From: Rhizobacter sp.
Lineage (GTDB): Bacteria > Pseudomonadota > Gammaproteobacteria > Burkholderiales > Burkholderiaceae_C
DNA length: 39,073 bases
Reading direction: 5' to 3'
NCBI GenBank assembly: GCA_017881025.1
Contig: JADGRJ010000008.1
Coordinates: 1-39,073, forward strand
Part shown: positions 18,033 to 25,026 of the stretch, one piece after another
Layout: each line of letters starts with the position of its first letter
How positions within the stretch are numbered: position 1 is the first letter of the stretch
Notes under the pieces: model-generated
Database searches by the model: none
What the model was told of the DNA's origin: nothing
The model's input: the letters and a program-made list of their open reading frames with translations, nothing else
Translations under genes and position numbers: made by a program

Positions 18033-18059
18033 CCCGCGATTGTTTTTCAGGGATTTCCC

Positions 18060-18467
18060 GTGGTTTTGTCGGGTCGGCTGCATCTGTGGCGGCCACTGCT
18101 CCGGTGGGGAGCGGGCGTCGGCGCCGCAGTGTTGCTGTCGGTCGCGGCCGTACAGGCGCGCGAGCGGGCGCCTTCTCTACCCGCCGTCGCAGTGGCGGCG
18201 CTTCCGTCCGAAGCGCAGTCGGTGGAGCGCACCATCCGCCGGGGCGGCCCGTTCGCCTTCGCCAAGGACGGCATCGTCTTCGGCAATCGCGAGCGCTTGC
18301 TGCCATCGCACCCGCGTGGCTTTTACCGCGAATACACCGTGCCCACGCCGGGCGCGCGCGACCGCGGCGGCCGGCGCATCGTCTGCGGCGGAACGCAGCC
18401 GACCGCGCCTCTGGCGTGCTACTACACCGCCGATCACTACTCGAGCTTTCACCGGATCACGCCATGA
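18060..18467 (+). CDS. Secreted guanyl-specific ribonuclease, barnase/N1 family
   Basis: A 135-residue protein with a signal peptide or N-terminal anchor (basic RLHLWRPLLRWG, hydrophobic GAAVLLSVAAVQA) and a C-terminal microbial RNase domain at about 70-135. Expected catalytic residues are visible: Glu91 in YREYTVP, the arginines of GGRRIVCGG (Arg105/106), and His126 in the family signature YYTADHYSSFHRI. Cys109 and Cys120 could form a disulfide outside the cytoplasm. The start appears to be GTG 18060. The stop overlaps an ATG that could also begin the inhibitor gene (ATGA). Such enzymes cleave single-stranded RNA after guanine. It may act as an exported toxin or a scavenging nuclease; the neighbouring barstar protects the producer. 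Confidence 0.88.
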   Translation: MVLSGRLHLWRPLLRWGAGVGAAVLLSVAAVQARERAPSLPAVAVAALPSEAQSVERTIRRGGPFAFAKDGIVFGNRERLLPSHPRGFYREYTVPTPGARDRGGRRIVCGGTQPTAPLACYYTADHYSSFHRITP

Positions 18468-18491
18468 GCGCAGCAGCCATTTTTCTTGAAC

Positions 18492-18498
18492 AGGAGGA
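18492..18498 (+). promoter_or_regulatory. Strong ribosome-binding site deciding the barstar start
   Basis: AGGAGGA, one of the best Shine-Dalgarno sequences in the window, seven bases before ATG 18506. It favours that start over ATG 18464 and suggests the inhibitor is translated strongly and partly independently of the RNase. Confidence 0.7.
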
Positions 18499-18505
18499 AC
18501 GCGAC

Positions 18506-18901
18506 ATGCTCTTGCAGACAGTCCGTCCGAATATCGTCCAGTCGATACGGGCCTACCGGGTCGACGATCTGATGCAGGCGGCGCACCACGCCGACCAGCA
18601 TTTCCTCTACGCCAATCTGACTGCGGCGCAATCGAAACAGGACGTCCTCGAAGCGATCGCCGAATCGTTCACCTTTCCGGCTCACTTCGGCAAGAACCTC
18701 GACGCGCTCTTCGATTGCATGACCGACCTCGTCCACAAAGCCGGCGCGCAACCCGGCTTCGTCGTCGTCCTCGAGCAGCTTCCCGACAACCCGCGCTTCG
18801 ATCGCGAGGCGCGCGAGCAGCTGCTCGACGTCTTTCGCGACGCGGCCGACTTCTGGGCGGAGCGCAAGATTCCGTTCAGGTGCTTCTATTCTTTTCAGTA
18901 G
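18506..18901 (+). CDS. Barstar-family ribonuclease inhibitor
   Basis: A 131-residue cytoplasmic inhibitor of the RNase encoded just upstream. The barstar core is in FPAHFGKNLDALFDCMTDLV, where Asp66 and Asp70 correspond to barstar Asp35 and Asp39, the residues that enter the barnase active site. The rest is a helix (AREQLLDVFRDAADFWAERK) and a last strand (PFRCFYSF). The N-terminal 35 residues extend beyond classical barstar (about 90 residues), which is common in proteobacterial members. ATG 18464, overlapping the RNase stop, is in frame and would add 14 residues. ATG 18506 is preferred for its strong ribosome-binding site. The stop codon lies inside a perfect 16-bp hairpin stem. Confidence 0.9.
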   Translation: MLLQTVRPNIVQSIRAYRVDDLMQAAHHADQHFLYANLTAAQSKQDVLEAIAESFTFPAHFGKNLDALFDCMTDLVHKAGAQPGFVVVLEQLPDNPRFDREAREQLLDVFRDAADFWAERKIPFRCFYSFQ

Positions 18902-19058
18902 CCCGCTCCCAAGAATCAGGGTCATGGGAGCGGGCTACTGAGGTGGCCCCCGGAGCACACAGCGTCAACGGCAGCGACAAGCCGGTCAAGGCCGCCAAGA
19001 CGGCGGCGAACAGCAGTTTCGGCGCGAACATGCCGCTCATGAGCAGCGCCTTCGACAC
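18876..19058 (-). CDS. Doubtful small signal-peptide-like open frame
   Basis: A 60-codon frame from GTG 19058 (inner ATGs at 19040 and 19031) encodes MFAPKLLFAAVLAALTGLSL, which looks like a bacterial signal peptide. The remainder, however, is read through the hairpin at 18896-18940 and the end of barstar on the other strand. It starts 28 bases after the rsmA stop. No good ribosome-binding site is seen. It may be a truncated gene remnant or chance. Confidence 0.22.
   Translation of the reverse strand: MSKALLMSGMFAPKLLFAAVLAALTGLSLPLTLCAPGATSVARSHDPDSWERATEKNRST
18896..18940. repeat. Perfect 16-bp inverted repeat spanning the barstar stop codon
   Basis: The left arm CAGTAGCCCGCTCCCA (18896-18911) pairs perfectly with TGGGAGCGGGCTACTG (18925-18940) across a 13-base loop. 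The barstar TAG (18899-18901) is in the left arm. No T-run follows on either strand, so it is not a classical intrinsic terminator. It may protect mRNA 3' ends or be a mobile-type repeat. Confidence 0.85.
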
Positions 19059-19059
19059 C

Positions 19060-19096
19060 GGGTGGGTTGAAGCGGCGTAGCCGCTTCAACCCACCC
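19060..19096. terminator. rsmA: Perfect 17-bp inverted repeat overlapping the rsmA stop codon
   Basis: GGGTGGGTTGAAGCGGC (19060-19076) and GCCGCTTCAACCCACCC (19080-19096) form a perfect stem with a 3-base loop. The rsmA TGA (19088-19086) lies within it. There is no T-tract on the minus strand, so termination is inferred rather than shown. Confidence 0.45.
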
Positions 19097-19934
19097 CTGC
19101 GGCGTTCAGGGCTGCTCCCTCCCCGCTGCGCTCCCCTCCCCCCGAGGGGGGAGGGGCGGACCCCTTCGGGGTCGCTTTTCTTAGCGCGACGGCGAGGGCG
19201 ATCCATTCGTCCACCGGGACTTCCTCGGCGCGGCGCTGCAGGTCGAACGGCTGATCGGCGCCGCGCGCGTCCAGCCACTTGCCGACGGTGTGGCGCAGAA
19301 GCTTGCGCCGCTGCGAGAAGCCGACAGTGACGAGCTCGCGCAACAACGCCGGATCGACACCCGCGCGCACCGGCAACGGCGTCATCCGCAGCACCGCGGA
19401 GTCGACGCGCGGCGGCGGCTCGAACGCTTCGGGCGGCACGTCGAACAGCTCCTCGATCTCGTAGCGCCACTGCAGCATGACGGTGAGCCTGCCGAAGTCC
19501 TTGGTTCCGGGCGCGGCGGCGATGCGTGCGACCACCTCCTTCTGCAGCATGAAGTGCTGGTCCTCGATGGCGTGGCTCGCCTCGAGAAGGTGGAACAGGA
19601 TCGGCGTCGAGATGTTGTAGGGCAGGTTGCCGACGACGCGGAGCCTGGCACCCGACGCCGCGGCGGGAATGCTCGCGAAGTCGACGTCGAGCACGTCGGC
19701 CTCGATCACCACGAGGCCCGCGGTCCGGCGCAGCCGGGCGGCGAGGTCGCGGTCGAGCTCGATCACGGTCAGCGCCGGGCAGCGCGCCAGCAACGGGCCG
19801 GTCAGCGCGCCGCGACCCGGGCCGATCTCGACGATGGACTGCCCCGGGCGCGGATCGATCGCACCGACGATCCGGTCGATCACCGATCCGTCGACGAGGA
19901 AGTGCTGTCCGAACCGCTTCCTGGCGTGCTTCAC
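19086..19934 (-). CDS. rsmA: 16S rRNA dimethyladenosine transferase (KsgA)
   Basis: A 282-residue SAM-dependent enzyme that dimethylates two adjacent adenines in the 3' hairpin of 16S rRNA during small-subunit maturation. N-terminus [18 protein letters not shown] is typical. The SAM motif is [10 protein letters not shown] (about 36-45) and the catalytic motif is [23 protein letters not shown] and [12 protein letters not shown] mark the C-terminal domain. The last 30 or so residues, after LAVALRK ([20 protein letters not shown]...), are coded by G/C palindromes and look acquired. surA lies 45 bases upstream. In many proteobacteria pdxA sits between surA and rsmA; it is absent here. Confidence 0.95.
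   Translation of the reverse strand: MKHARKRFGQHFLVDGSVIDRIVGAIDPRPGQSIVEIGPGRGALTGPLLARCPALTVIELDRDLAARLRRTAGLVVIEADVLDVDFASIPAAASGARLRVVGNLPYNISTPILFHLLEASHAIEDQHFMLQKEVVARIAAAPGTKDFGRLTVMLQWRYEIEELFDVPPEAFEPPPRVDSAVLRMTPLPVRAGVDPALLRELVTVGFSQRRKLLRHTVGKWLDARGADQPFDLQRRAEEVPVDEWIALAVALRKATPKGSAPPPSGGGERSGEGAALNAAGVG
19133..19173. repeat. G/C palindrome block coding the RsmA tail; plus-strand terminator-like hairpin
   Basis: There are two nested-type palindromes: CCCCTCCCCCC (19133-19143) with GGGGGGAGGGG (19146-19156), then GACCCC-TTC-GGGGTC (19159-19173). On the plus strand the second is followed by GCTTTTC, so it could end transcripts from the convergent RNase/barstar genes. On the minus strand the block is translated as the C-terminus of RsmA. 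Blocks of this kind are frequent between genes in betaproteobacteria. Confidence 0.6.
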
Positions 19935-19979
19935 GGCTAGGGCCTGCTCGTGCCTGGCAAGGCTGGCCCAGCGCCGCCG

Positions 19980-21281
19980 CTATTGCGGCGGATCGCGGTA
20001 CTCGATATAGGCGCGGCCGCGCAAGTCGCGCAGCCATTCCGCGTACGCCGCCTCGAACTTCTGCTCGCGCAGGATGTTCCTCGCCTGCTCGCGCAGCTGC
20101 CGGTTGTCGAGCGTGGTCTGACGCCGGTCGACGACCTGGATCAGGTGCAGGCCGAAGCGGGTCGTCACGGGATCGGAAATCCCGCGGACCGGCAGCGCCG
20201 CCATCACCTCCTCGAACTCGGGAACGAACGAGCCCGGCGCGGCCCAGCCGAGGTCGCCGCCCTGCGCCGCGCTGCCGTCTTCGGAGTTCTCGCGCGCGAG
20301 CTGCTCGAAGGTGCGCGCGCCGGCGAGGATGTCGCGCTTGAACTGGACGAGCCGACGCGCCGCCGCCTCGGGCGTCAGCTCGGGCGACGGCCGCAGCAGG
20401 ATGTGGCGAGCGCGCGACTGGTCGACGGTGAACGCAGCGACCTCCTTGCGATCGACGAGCTTGAGGACGTGAAAGCCGGCGCCGCTGCGAATCGGCTCGG
20501 GGGCGATCTCGCCCGGCTTCAGCCCCTGCGCCGCGCGCACGAACAGGTCGGGCAGGCGATCGATCGGACGCAGGCCGATCTCGCCGCCCTGGGCGCGATT
20601 GCTGTCCTCGGAGATCTCGCGCGCGACGGTGGCGAAGTCCTCGCCGGCGCGGACGCGCCTGAGCGCCGCCTCGGCGCGGCCGCGCCGCTCGGCGACGACT
20701 CCCTCGGCGGCGCCTTCCGGCACCGTCACCAGGATCTGCGCGACGTTGATCTGCGCGCCCGTGCCTGCGGCGGCGCGGCGCTTCTCGATCATCTCGTCGA
20801 TCTCGGCGTCGCTGACCTTGATCCGGCTCACGACCTCGCGCTCGCGCACGCGCTCGACCAGGATCTGGTCGCGGATGTTGTCGCGAAACTTGGTGAAAGG
20901 GATGCCTTCCTGACGCAGCCGCTCGCGCAATTGCTGCGGCGTCAGCTGGTTCTGGGTGGCGACGTTGGCGACGGCGCGGTCGAGCTCGGGATCGTCGATC
21001 CGGGCGCCGCTCTCGCGCGCGTTGGTGACCAGCACGCGCTCGTCGATCAGCGAGTCGAGCACCTGCTTGCGCAGCGCCGACGCGGGCGGCAGGGGGGAAC
21101 GGTTGCGCGCCGCCTCGTCGCGCACGCGGGCCAGCCGCTGCTGCACCTCGCTCGCCGTGACGAGCTCCTGGTTGACGACGGCGACGATGTAGTCGCCGGT
21201 CTGCGCGGGGATGTGAGCGGCGGCGAGGCCGAGAGCCCCCGCGGCGACGACGCGCCGGCAAAGGAGTTTCAAGTCAGTCAT
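19980..21281 (-). CDS. surA: Periplasmic chaperone and peptidyl-prolyl isomerase SurA
   Basis: A 433-residue periplasmic chaperone that delivers outer-membrane barrels, LptD among them, to BAM. A signal peptide (LKLLCRRVVAAGALGLAAAHIPA) precedes the N-terminal chaperone domain (DYIVAVVNQELVTASEVQQR). Two parvulin domains follow: one with INVAQILVTVPEG ... FATVAREISEDSNRAQGGEIG, the second with RARHILLRPSPELT ... FEQLARENSEDGSAAQGGDLG. The C-terminal segment (EQKFEAAYAEWLRDLRGRAYIEYR) completes the chaperone module. ATG 21281 is chosen over 21341 because the signal peptide begins there. It overlaps the lptD stop by eight bases, so lptD, surA and rsmA form one transcription unit. Confidence 0.95.
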   Translation of the reverse strand: MTDLKLLCRRVVAAGALGLAAAHIPAQTGDYIVAVVNQELVTASEVQQRLARVRDEAARNRSPLPPASALRKQVLDSLIDERVLVTNARESGARIDDPELDRAVANVATQNQLTPQQLRERLRQEGIPFTKFRDNIRDQILVERVREREVVSRIKVSDAEIDEMIEKRRAAAGTGAQINVAQILVTVPEGAAEGVVAERRGRAEAALRRVRAGEDFATVAREISEDSNRAQGGEIGLRPIDRLPDLFVRAAQGLKPGEIAPEPIRSGAGFHVLKLVDRKEVAAFTVDQSRARHILLRPSPELTPEAAARRLVQFKRDILAGARTFEQLARENSEDGSAAQGGDLGWAAPGSFVPEFEEVMAALPVRGISDPVTTRFGLHLIQVVDRRQTTLDNRQLREQARNILREQKFEAAYAEWLRDLRGRAYIEYRDPPQ

Positions 21282-23721
21282 AGGGAGTGAACGGTGAGGT
21301 CGTCGTGCGCTCCTCACGCAGGAGCTGGTAGCCGGGGACATTGTCCTTCAAGACCCTGAGCGGATTCGATCCGAGCCGGGACAGGCCGACGAGTTCGAGC
21401 TGCAGCAGCAAGCGCGTCGTCGCCTCGCTCCGCCCGGTCGACAGCCGCTCGACGACGACCCGGCCGATCCAGCAGCCGGCGTCGTACTCGAAGCCGACGA
21501 TCGAATCGGTGAGGCGGCTGTCGCGGGTGCTGTAGTTGACGTGGCCGACGCTGTAGAGCGTGCCGTTGCAGCCGTTGCCGCCGCCGGTCGCCCGCTCGCC
21601 GCGCTCGCCGGGCCCGCGGCCGTAGACCGGCCACTGCCAGCCGAGCTCGACCTGCTCGGAGAGGCCGCGCGCGAGCCGGTACGTCAGGCCGACGGTTCGG
21701 TACGGCCCGGGCGAATAGCGGACGCTGGCGAGCGACCGCTCGATCCGGTGGCTGTCGGGATTGAACTGCGCCGAGGTGTCGAAGATCCAGCGCGGCACTA
21801 GGCTCGTCGAGCCGAAGACGAGGACGTCGGAGAAGCGCTGCGTCAGCGGCACGTTGTCGGGCGTGATGCGCTGGTCGCGGAAGCGATAGCGCTGGGCCAG
21901 GCCGACGCGCAGGGCCTCGGCGCCGGTGTCGGGATCGAGCACGCGCGAGATCACGCCGGCGGTCAGCTGGTTCGAGTCGGAGACCCGGTCGACGCCCGAG
22001 AACGAGTTCTCGGTGAAGAGCGAGTCGAAATTGAAGTCCTTCGGCGCGGCGTCGAAGTTCGGCAGGTCTTGCTGGCTGCGGTACTGGGTGTTGACGTAAA
22101 AGAGGCGCGGCTCGAGGGTCTGGCGAACGGCTCGGCCGAAGAAGCTCGTCTCACGCTCGAACGTCCAGGCGCTGTCGATGCTGAAGGTCGGGATGACTCG
22201 CGACGCGCTCGTCCGGCCGTCGGCAAGCGGCAGGTCGAGCGCGTAGCTCGCGGCGTTCAACGAGAGCTTCGGCGTGACCGACCAGCCGGGCGAGAAGAAC
22301 GGCCGGGCGATGCTGCCGAGGGCGTGCGTGCGCAGGCCGGTCTGCCGATCGGCCAGGTAGCGGTCGTCGGGGTTGGCGAAGCGGTTGAACTCGGCCTCGA
22401 AGGCGACGTCGAAGCCGCCGCGCCACGGCCCCGCGTAGCGTGCCCCCACCTGAGGCGCGCGCTCGTACGGTGAATCGATCCGCGTCGTCGGGTCGACCGT
22501 CTGCAGGACCTGCCAGCGCAAGGCGCGGGCGTAGGTCGTCCAGTCGCCGAACGGCCGCGACACGAGCAGGTCGGTCGGCAAGAGGCGCGGCGTCAGGCTC
22601 TTCACCTCGCCCGGAAAATCCTTCCAGTAGTCGTCGTCGGAGACGCGCAGCACCTTCAGCTGGGCGTATGCGTCGTACGGCAGCGACCCTTCGTGATCGG
22701 CGCGCAGCGAATAGCGCGAGCGCTCGGCAACCGCGTCGCGCGGCATCAGCTTCGCGTTCACCGAGCCGAAGAACGACGGCTCGAGGTAGCGGAACTCGCT
22801 GTCGAGCGAGGGGCCGCGGCGAACGCTCTCCTGCATCGTGAAGGTCGCATCGCGGTTCGGCGCGATGTTCCAGTAGTACGGGATCGCCGCCTGGAAGCCG
22901 CTCCGGCTGTCGATGCCGAAGCTCGGCGGCAGGAAGCCCGACTTGCGCTCCTCGCTGAGCGGAAAGCTGAGCACCGGCGAGGCAAGGATCGGCACGCCGT
23001 AGAAGCGCAGCACCGCGTCGCGGGCGATGCCCTCGTTGGTCTCGTTGTCGATGCGCAGCTCGCGCGCCTTCAGGATCCAGACCGGCTCGCCGTCGCCGTC
23101 TTCGATGGTGCAACTCGAGTAGGTCGCGTCGCTGGCGGCGGCGCGCTGGTCGTCGATGAACTCGATCAGCCTCGCCTTGCCGCCGGCACCGGTGCGCGCG
23201 AAGCGGTAGGTCGGTGTGCGAAAGAAACCCTCGAAGCGCTCGACCTTGAGCTGCAGCTCGGGGCCGCTGAAGACGTTGCCGTCGCGGGTGACGACGACGT
23301 GGCCGGTGGCGCGCGCCATGTCCTCGGCCTGGTCGTAGGTGAGCTTGTCGGCGTGGATCACCATGCCGCCGCGCCGGAACTCGACGTCGCCTTCGGCGGA
23401 GGCGTCGAGGTCGGGGCGGCCGCGGACCTCGCGCGCGCGCAGGATGATCGGCAGCTGCCGCGCCGCGTCGCCGCGCGCCGGTGCCAGCAGCGAGTCGGCG
23501 CGGCGCAGCTCGATGCCCGACGCCGCGTCGGCCGCGCTCGCGGCAGGGGCCGAAGCGTCGGCGCTCGGCGCGGCCGCCGCACTCGCGGCCGGCCCGGGCG
23601 GTGCCGGCTGCGCGAGCGCGGCGACGGCGAAGGCGGCGAGCGGCGTTGCCAGCCAAGACGCGCCGACCCGTGGCCGCTCGCGGACCCTGGATCGTGAATC
23701 TTGGCGAGCGGCTGGACTCAC
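21274..23721 (-). CDS. lptD: LPS-assembly outer membrane protein LptD
   Basis: An outer-membrane beta barrel that inserts LPS into the outer leaflet with LptE, about 815 residues from the chosen start. A hydrophobic signal-like stretch (ASWLATPLAAFAVAALA) is followed by an Ala/Pro-rich linker. The OstA/LptA-like jellyroll comes next (GDVEFRRGGMVIHADKLTYD ... ATGHVVVTRDGNVFSGPELQ), then the LptD barrel (for example SGFLPPSFGIDSRSGFQAAIPYYW). The start is uncertain: GTG 23721 is the closest usable codon before the signal, without a good ribosome-binding site. The open frame runs much further upstream but crosses amgK. Only three cysteines are visible (in YSSCTIED, NGCNGT, AGCWIG), fewer than the four of E. 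coli LptD. Followed by surA with overlap. Confidence 0.92.
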   Translation of the reverse strand: MSPAARQDSRSRVRERPRVGASWLATPLAAFAVAALAQPAPPGPAASAAAAPSADASAPAASAADAASGIELRRADSLLAPARGDAARQLPIILRAREVRGRPDLDASAEGDVEFRRGGMVIHADKLTYDQAEDMARATGHVVVTRDGNVFSGPELQLKVERFEGFFRTPTYRFARTGAGGKARLIEFIDDQRAAASDATYSSCTIEDGDGEPVWILKARELRIDNETNEGIARDAVLRFYGVPILASPVLSFPLSEERKSGFLPPSFGIDSRSGFQAAIPYYWNIAPNRDATFTMQESVRRGPSLDSEFRYLEPSFFGSVNAKLMPRDAVAERSRYSLRADHEGSLPYDAYAQLKVLRVSDDDYWKDFPGEVKSLTPRLLPTDLLVSRPFGDWTTYARALRWQVLQTVDPTTRIDSPYERAPQVGARYAGPWRGGFDVAFEAEFNRFANPDDRYLADRQTGLRTHALGSIARPFFSPGWSVTPKLSLNAASYALDLPLADGRTSASRVIPTFSIDSAWTFERETSFFGRAVRQTLEPRLFYVNTQYRSQQDLPNFDAAPKDFNFDSLFTENSFSGVDRVSDSNQLTAGVISRVLDPDTGAEALRVGLAQRYRFRDQRITPDNVPLTQRFSDVLVFGSTSLVPRWIFDTSAQFNPDSHRIERSLASVRYSPGPYRTVGLTYRLARGLSEQVELGWQWPVYGRGPGERGERATGGGNGCNGTLYSVGHVNYSTRDSRLTDSIVGFEYDAGCWIGRVVVERLSTGRSEATTRLLLQLELVGLSRLGSNPLRVLKDNVPGYQLLREERTTTSPFTPYD

Positions 23722-23825
23722 TGGGCGAGGCGGGCGGATGCGCAAGCGCGAGGCCGGCTTTCGCGAGCGGGCGCCGCCGGACGTAGACGGGTGCCGCGGC
23801 CCCCGGCCGAAGCGGCACCGATTTG

Positions 23826-23831
23826 TAGAAT
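23826..23831 (+). promoter_or_regulatory. Possible -10 element for amgK
   Basis: TAGAAT followed by CGATTATCC, in an AT-richer patch about 56 bases before the GTG start. It is the same hexamer as that before bamE. No clear -35. Confidence 0.4.
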
Positions 23832-23886
23832 CGATTATCCACGAGGCGTTCCCTCCCTCGCTCCTGTTGGCCCCTCTCATCGCCCC

Positions 23887-24954
23887 GTGACCCCGACTTC
23901 TTCGCCTGCCCCGGCCATCGCCTGGAGCGACCCCGCCCGCGCCGACGCGTTCTTCGCCTGGCTCGGCCGCGTCGGTCCGCGCCACGCCGTCGTCACCGCG
24001 ACCTTGCGGCCGGCGTCGAGCGACGCCAGCTTTCGCCGCTACTTCCGCGCCGACCGCGGCGGCGGCGGCAGCGTCGTCGTCATGGACGCGCCGCCGCCAC
24101 AGGAGGACGTTCGGCCCTTCGTCCACGTCGCCGGCCTGATCGCCGACGCCGGCCTGCACGCGCCGCGCGTCCTCGAGGAAGACGCGGCGCACGGCTTTCT
24201 CCTCCTCGACGACCTCGGCAGCGAGCTCTACCTTCAGGCGCTGCAAGCGGCGCAGTCAAGCGGTGACCTGCGCCGCGCCGACGGCCTGATGCGCGACGCG
24301 ATCGCCGCCCTCGTCACCTGGCAGCTCAAGGTGCCGGCGACGGCGCTGCCGCCGTACGACGACGCGCTGCTGCGACGCGAGCTCGCTCTGTTTCCCGACT
24401 GGTGCGTCGCGCGCGAATGCGGCGTCACGTGGACCGCGGCGGAGACGGCGACCTGGAACTCCGCGTGCGACCAGCTCGTCGCCGCCGCGCTCGCGCAGCC
24501 GGTCGTCGCCGTGCACCGCGACTGGATGCCGAGGAACCTGATGGTCGCCGAGCCGAACCCCGGCATCCTCGACTTCCAGGACGCGGTGTCCGGCCCGATC
24601 GGCTACGACCTCGCTTCGCTCCTGCGCGACGCCTTCATCTCGTGGGACGAGGAGCAGGAGCTCGACTGGGCGATCCGCTACTGGGAAGCGGCGCGCAAGG
24701 CAAAGCTGCCGGTGCCCGCCGACTTCGGCGAGTTCTGGCGCAGCGTCGAATGGATCGGCCTGCAGCGGCACCTGAAGGTGCTCGGCATCTTCTCGCGCCT
24801 GAAGCACCGCGACGGCAAGCCCGCGTACAGCGCCGATCTGCCTCGCTTCTTCGCCTACGCGCAGAAGGTCGCGTCGCGCTACTCGACCCTGCGCCCGCTC
24901 GGCCGCCTGCTCGAGCCGCTGATGGGCGCGACGACGATCGAAGCGTTCCACTGA
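23887..24954 (+). CDS. amgK: AmgK-like cell-wall amino-sugar kinase (aminoglycoside phosphotransferase fold)
   Basis: A 355-residue APH-fold kinase. Catalytic loop HRDWMPRN has His210, Asp212 and Asn217; the metal-binding segment DFQDA is at 229-233, followed by GPIGYDLASLLRDAF. The N-terminal lobe has SDASFRRYFR and FLLLDDLGSELYL. AmgK phosphorylates the anomeric carbon of N-acetylmuramate or N-acetylglucosamine in peptidoglycan recycling and is typically near lptD and followed by murU (uridylyltransferase). The lptD neighbourhood supports this call, but murU is absent: a flavoprotein follows. The start is GTG 23887; a longer frame from 23701 runs over the lptD upstream region. The exact sugar specificity cannot be read from sequence. 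Confidence 0.8.
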   Translation: MTPTSSPAPAIAWSDPARADAFFAWLGRVGPRHAVVTATLRPASSDASFRRYFRADRGGGGSVVVMDAPPPQEDVRPFVHVAGLIADAGLHAPRVLEEDAAHGFLLLDDLGSELYLQALQAAQSSGDLRRADGLMRDAIAALVTWQLKVPATALPPYDDALLRRELALFPDWCVARECGVTWTAAETATWNSACDQLVAAALAQPVVAVHRDWMPRNLMVAEPNPGILDFQDAVSGPIGYDLASLLRDAFISWDEEQELDWAIRYWEAARKAKLPVPADFGEFWRSVEWIGLQRHLKVLGIFSRLKHRDGKPAYSADLPRFFAYAQKVASRYSTLRPLGRLLEPLMGATTIEAFH

Positions 24955-25026
24955 CGCCGGGATCGCGGCCACGCGCAGTCCGGTGCTGCGCGAGGGTCGC
25001 GACAATCGGCGATCGCCCTTGTCGCC

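Noticed and set aside
18464..18505. Barstar start at ATG 18464, overlapping the RNase stop
   Set aside because: Possible, but ATG 18506 has AGGAGGA at ideal spacing. Kept as an alternative only.
22151..23842. A frame starting MDNRFYKSV at 23842 as a possible LptD start with frameshift
   Set aside because: It soon becomes Arg-rich out-of-frame LptD. The ATG overlaps AT-rich promoter-like DNA of amgK. No homopolymer suggesting a frameshift was evident.
23722..24246. LptD reading extended upstream to 24246
   Set aside because: It would run antisense through the first 360 bases of amgK, whose plus-strand frame is well supported. The extension has no signal-peptide character.
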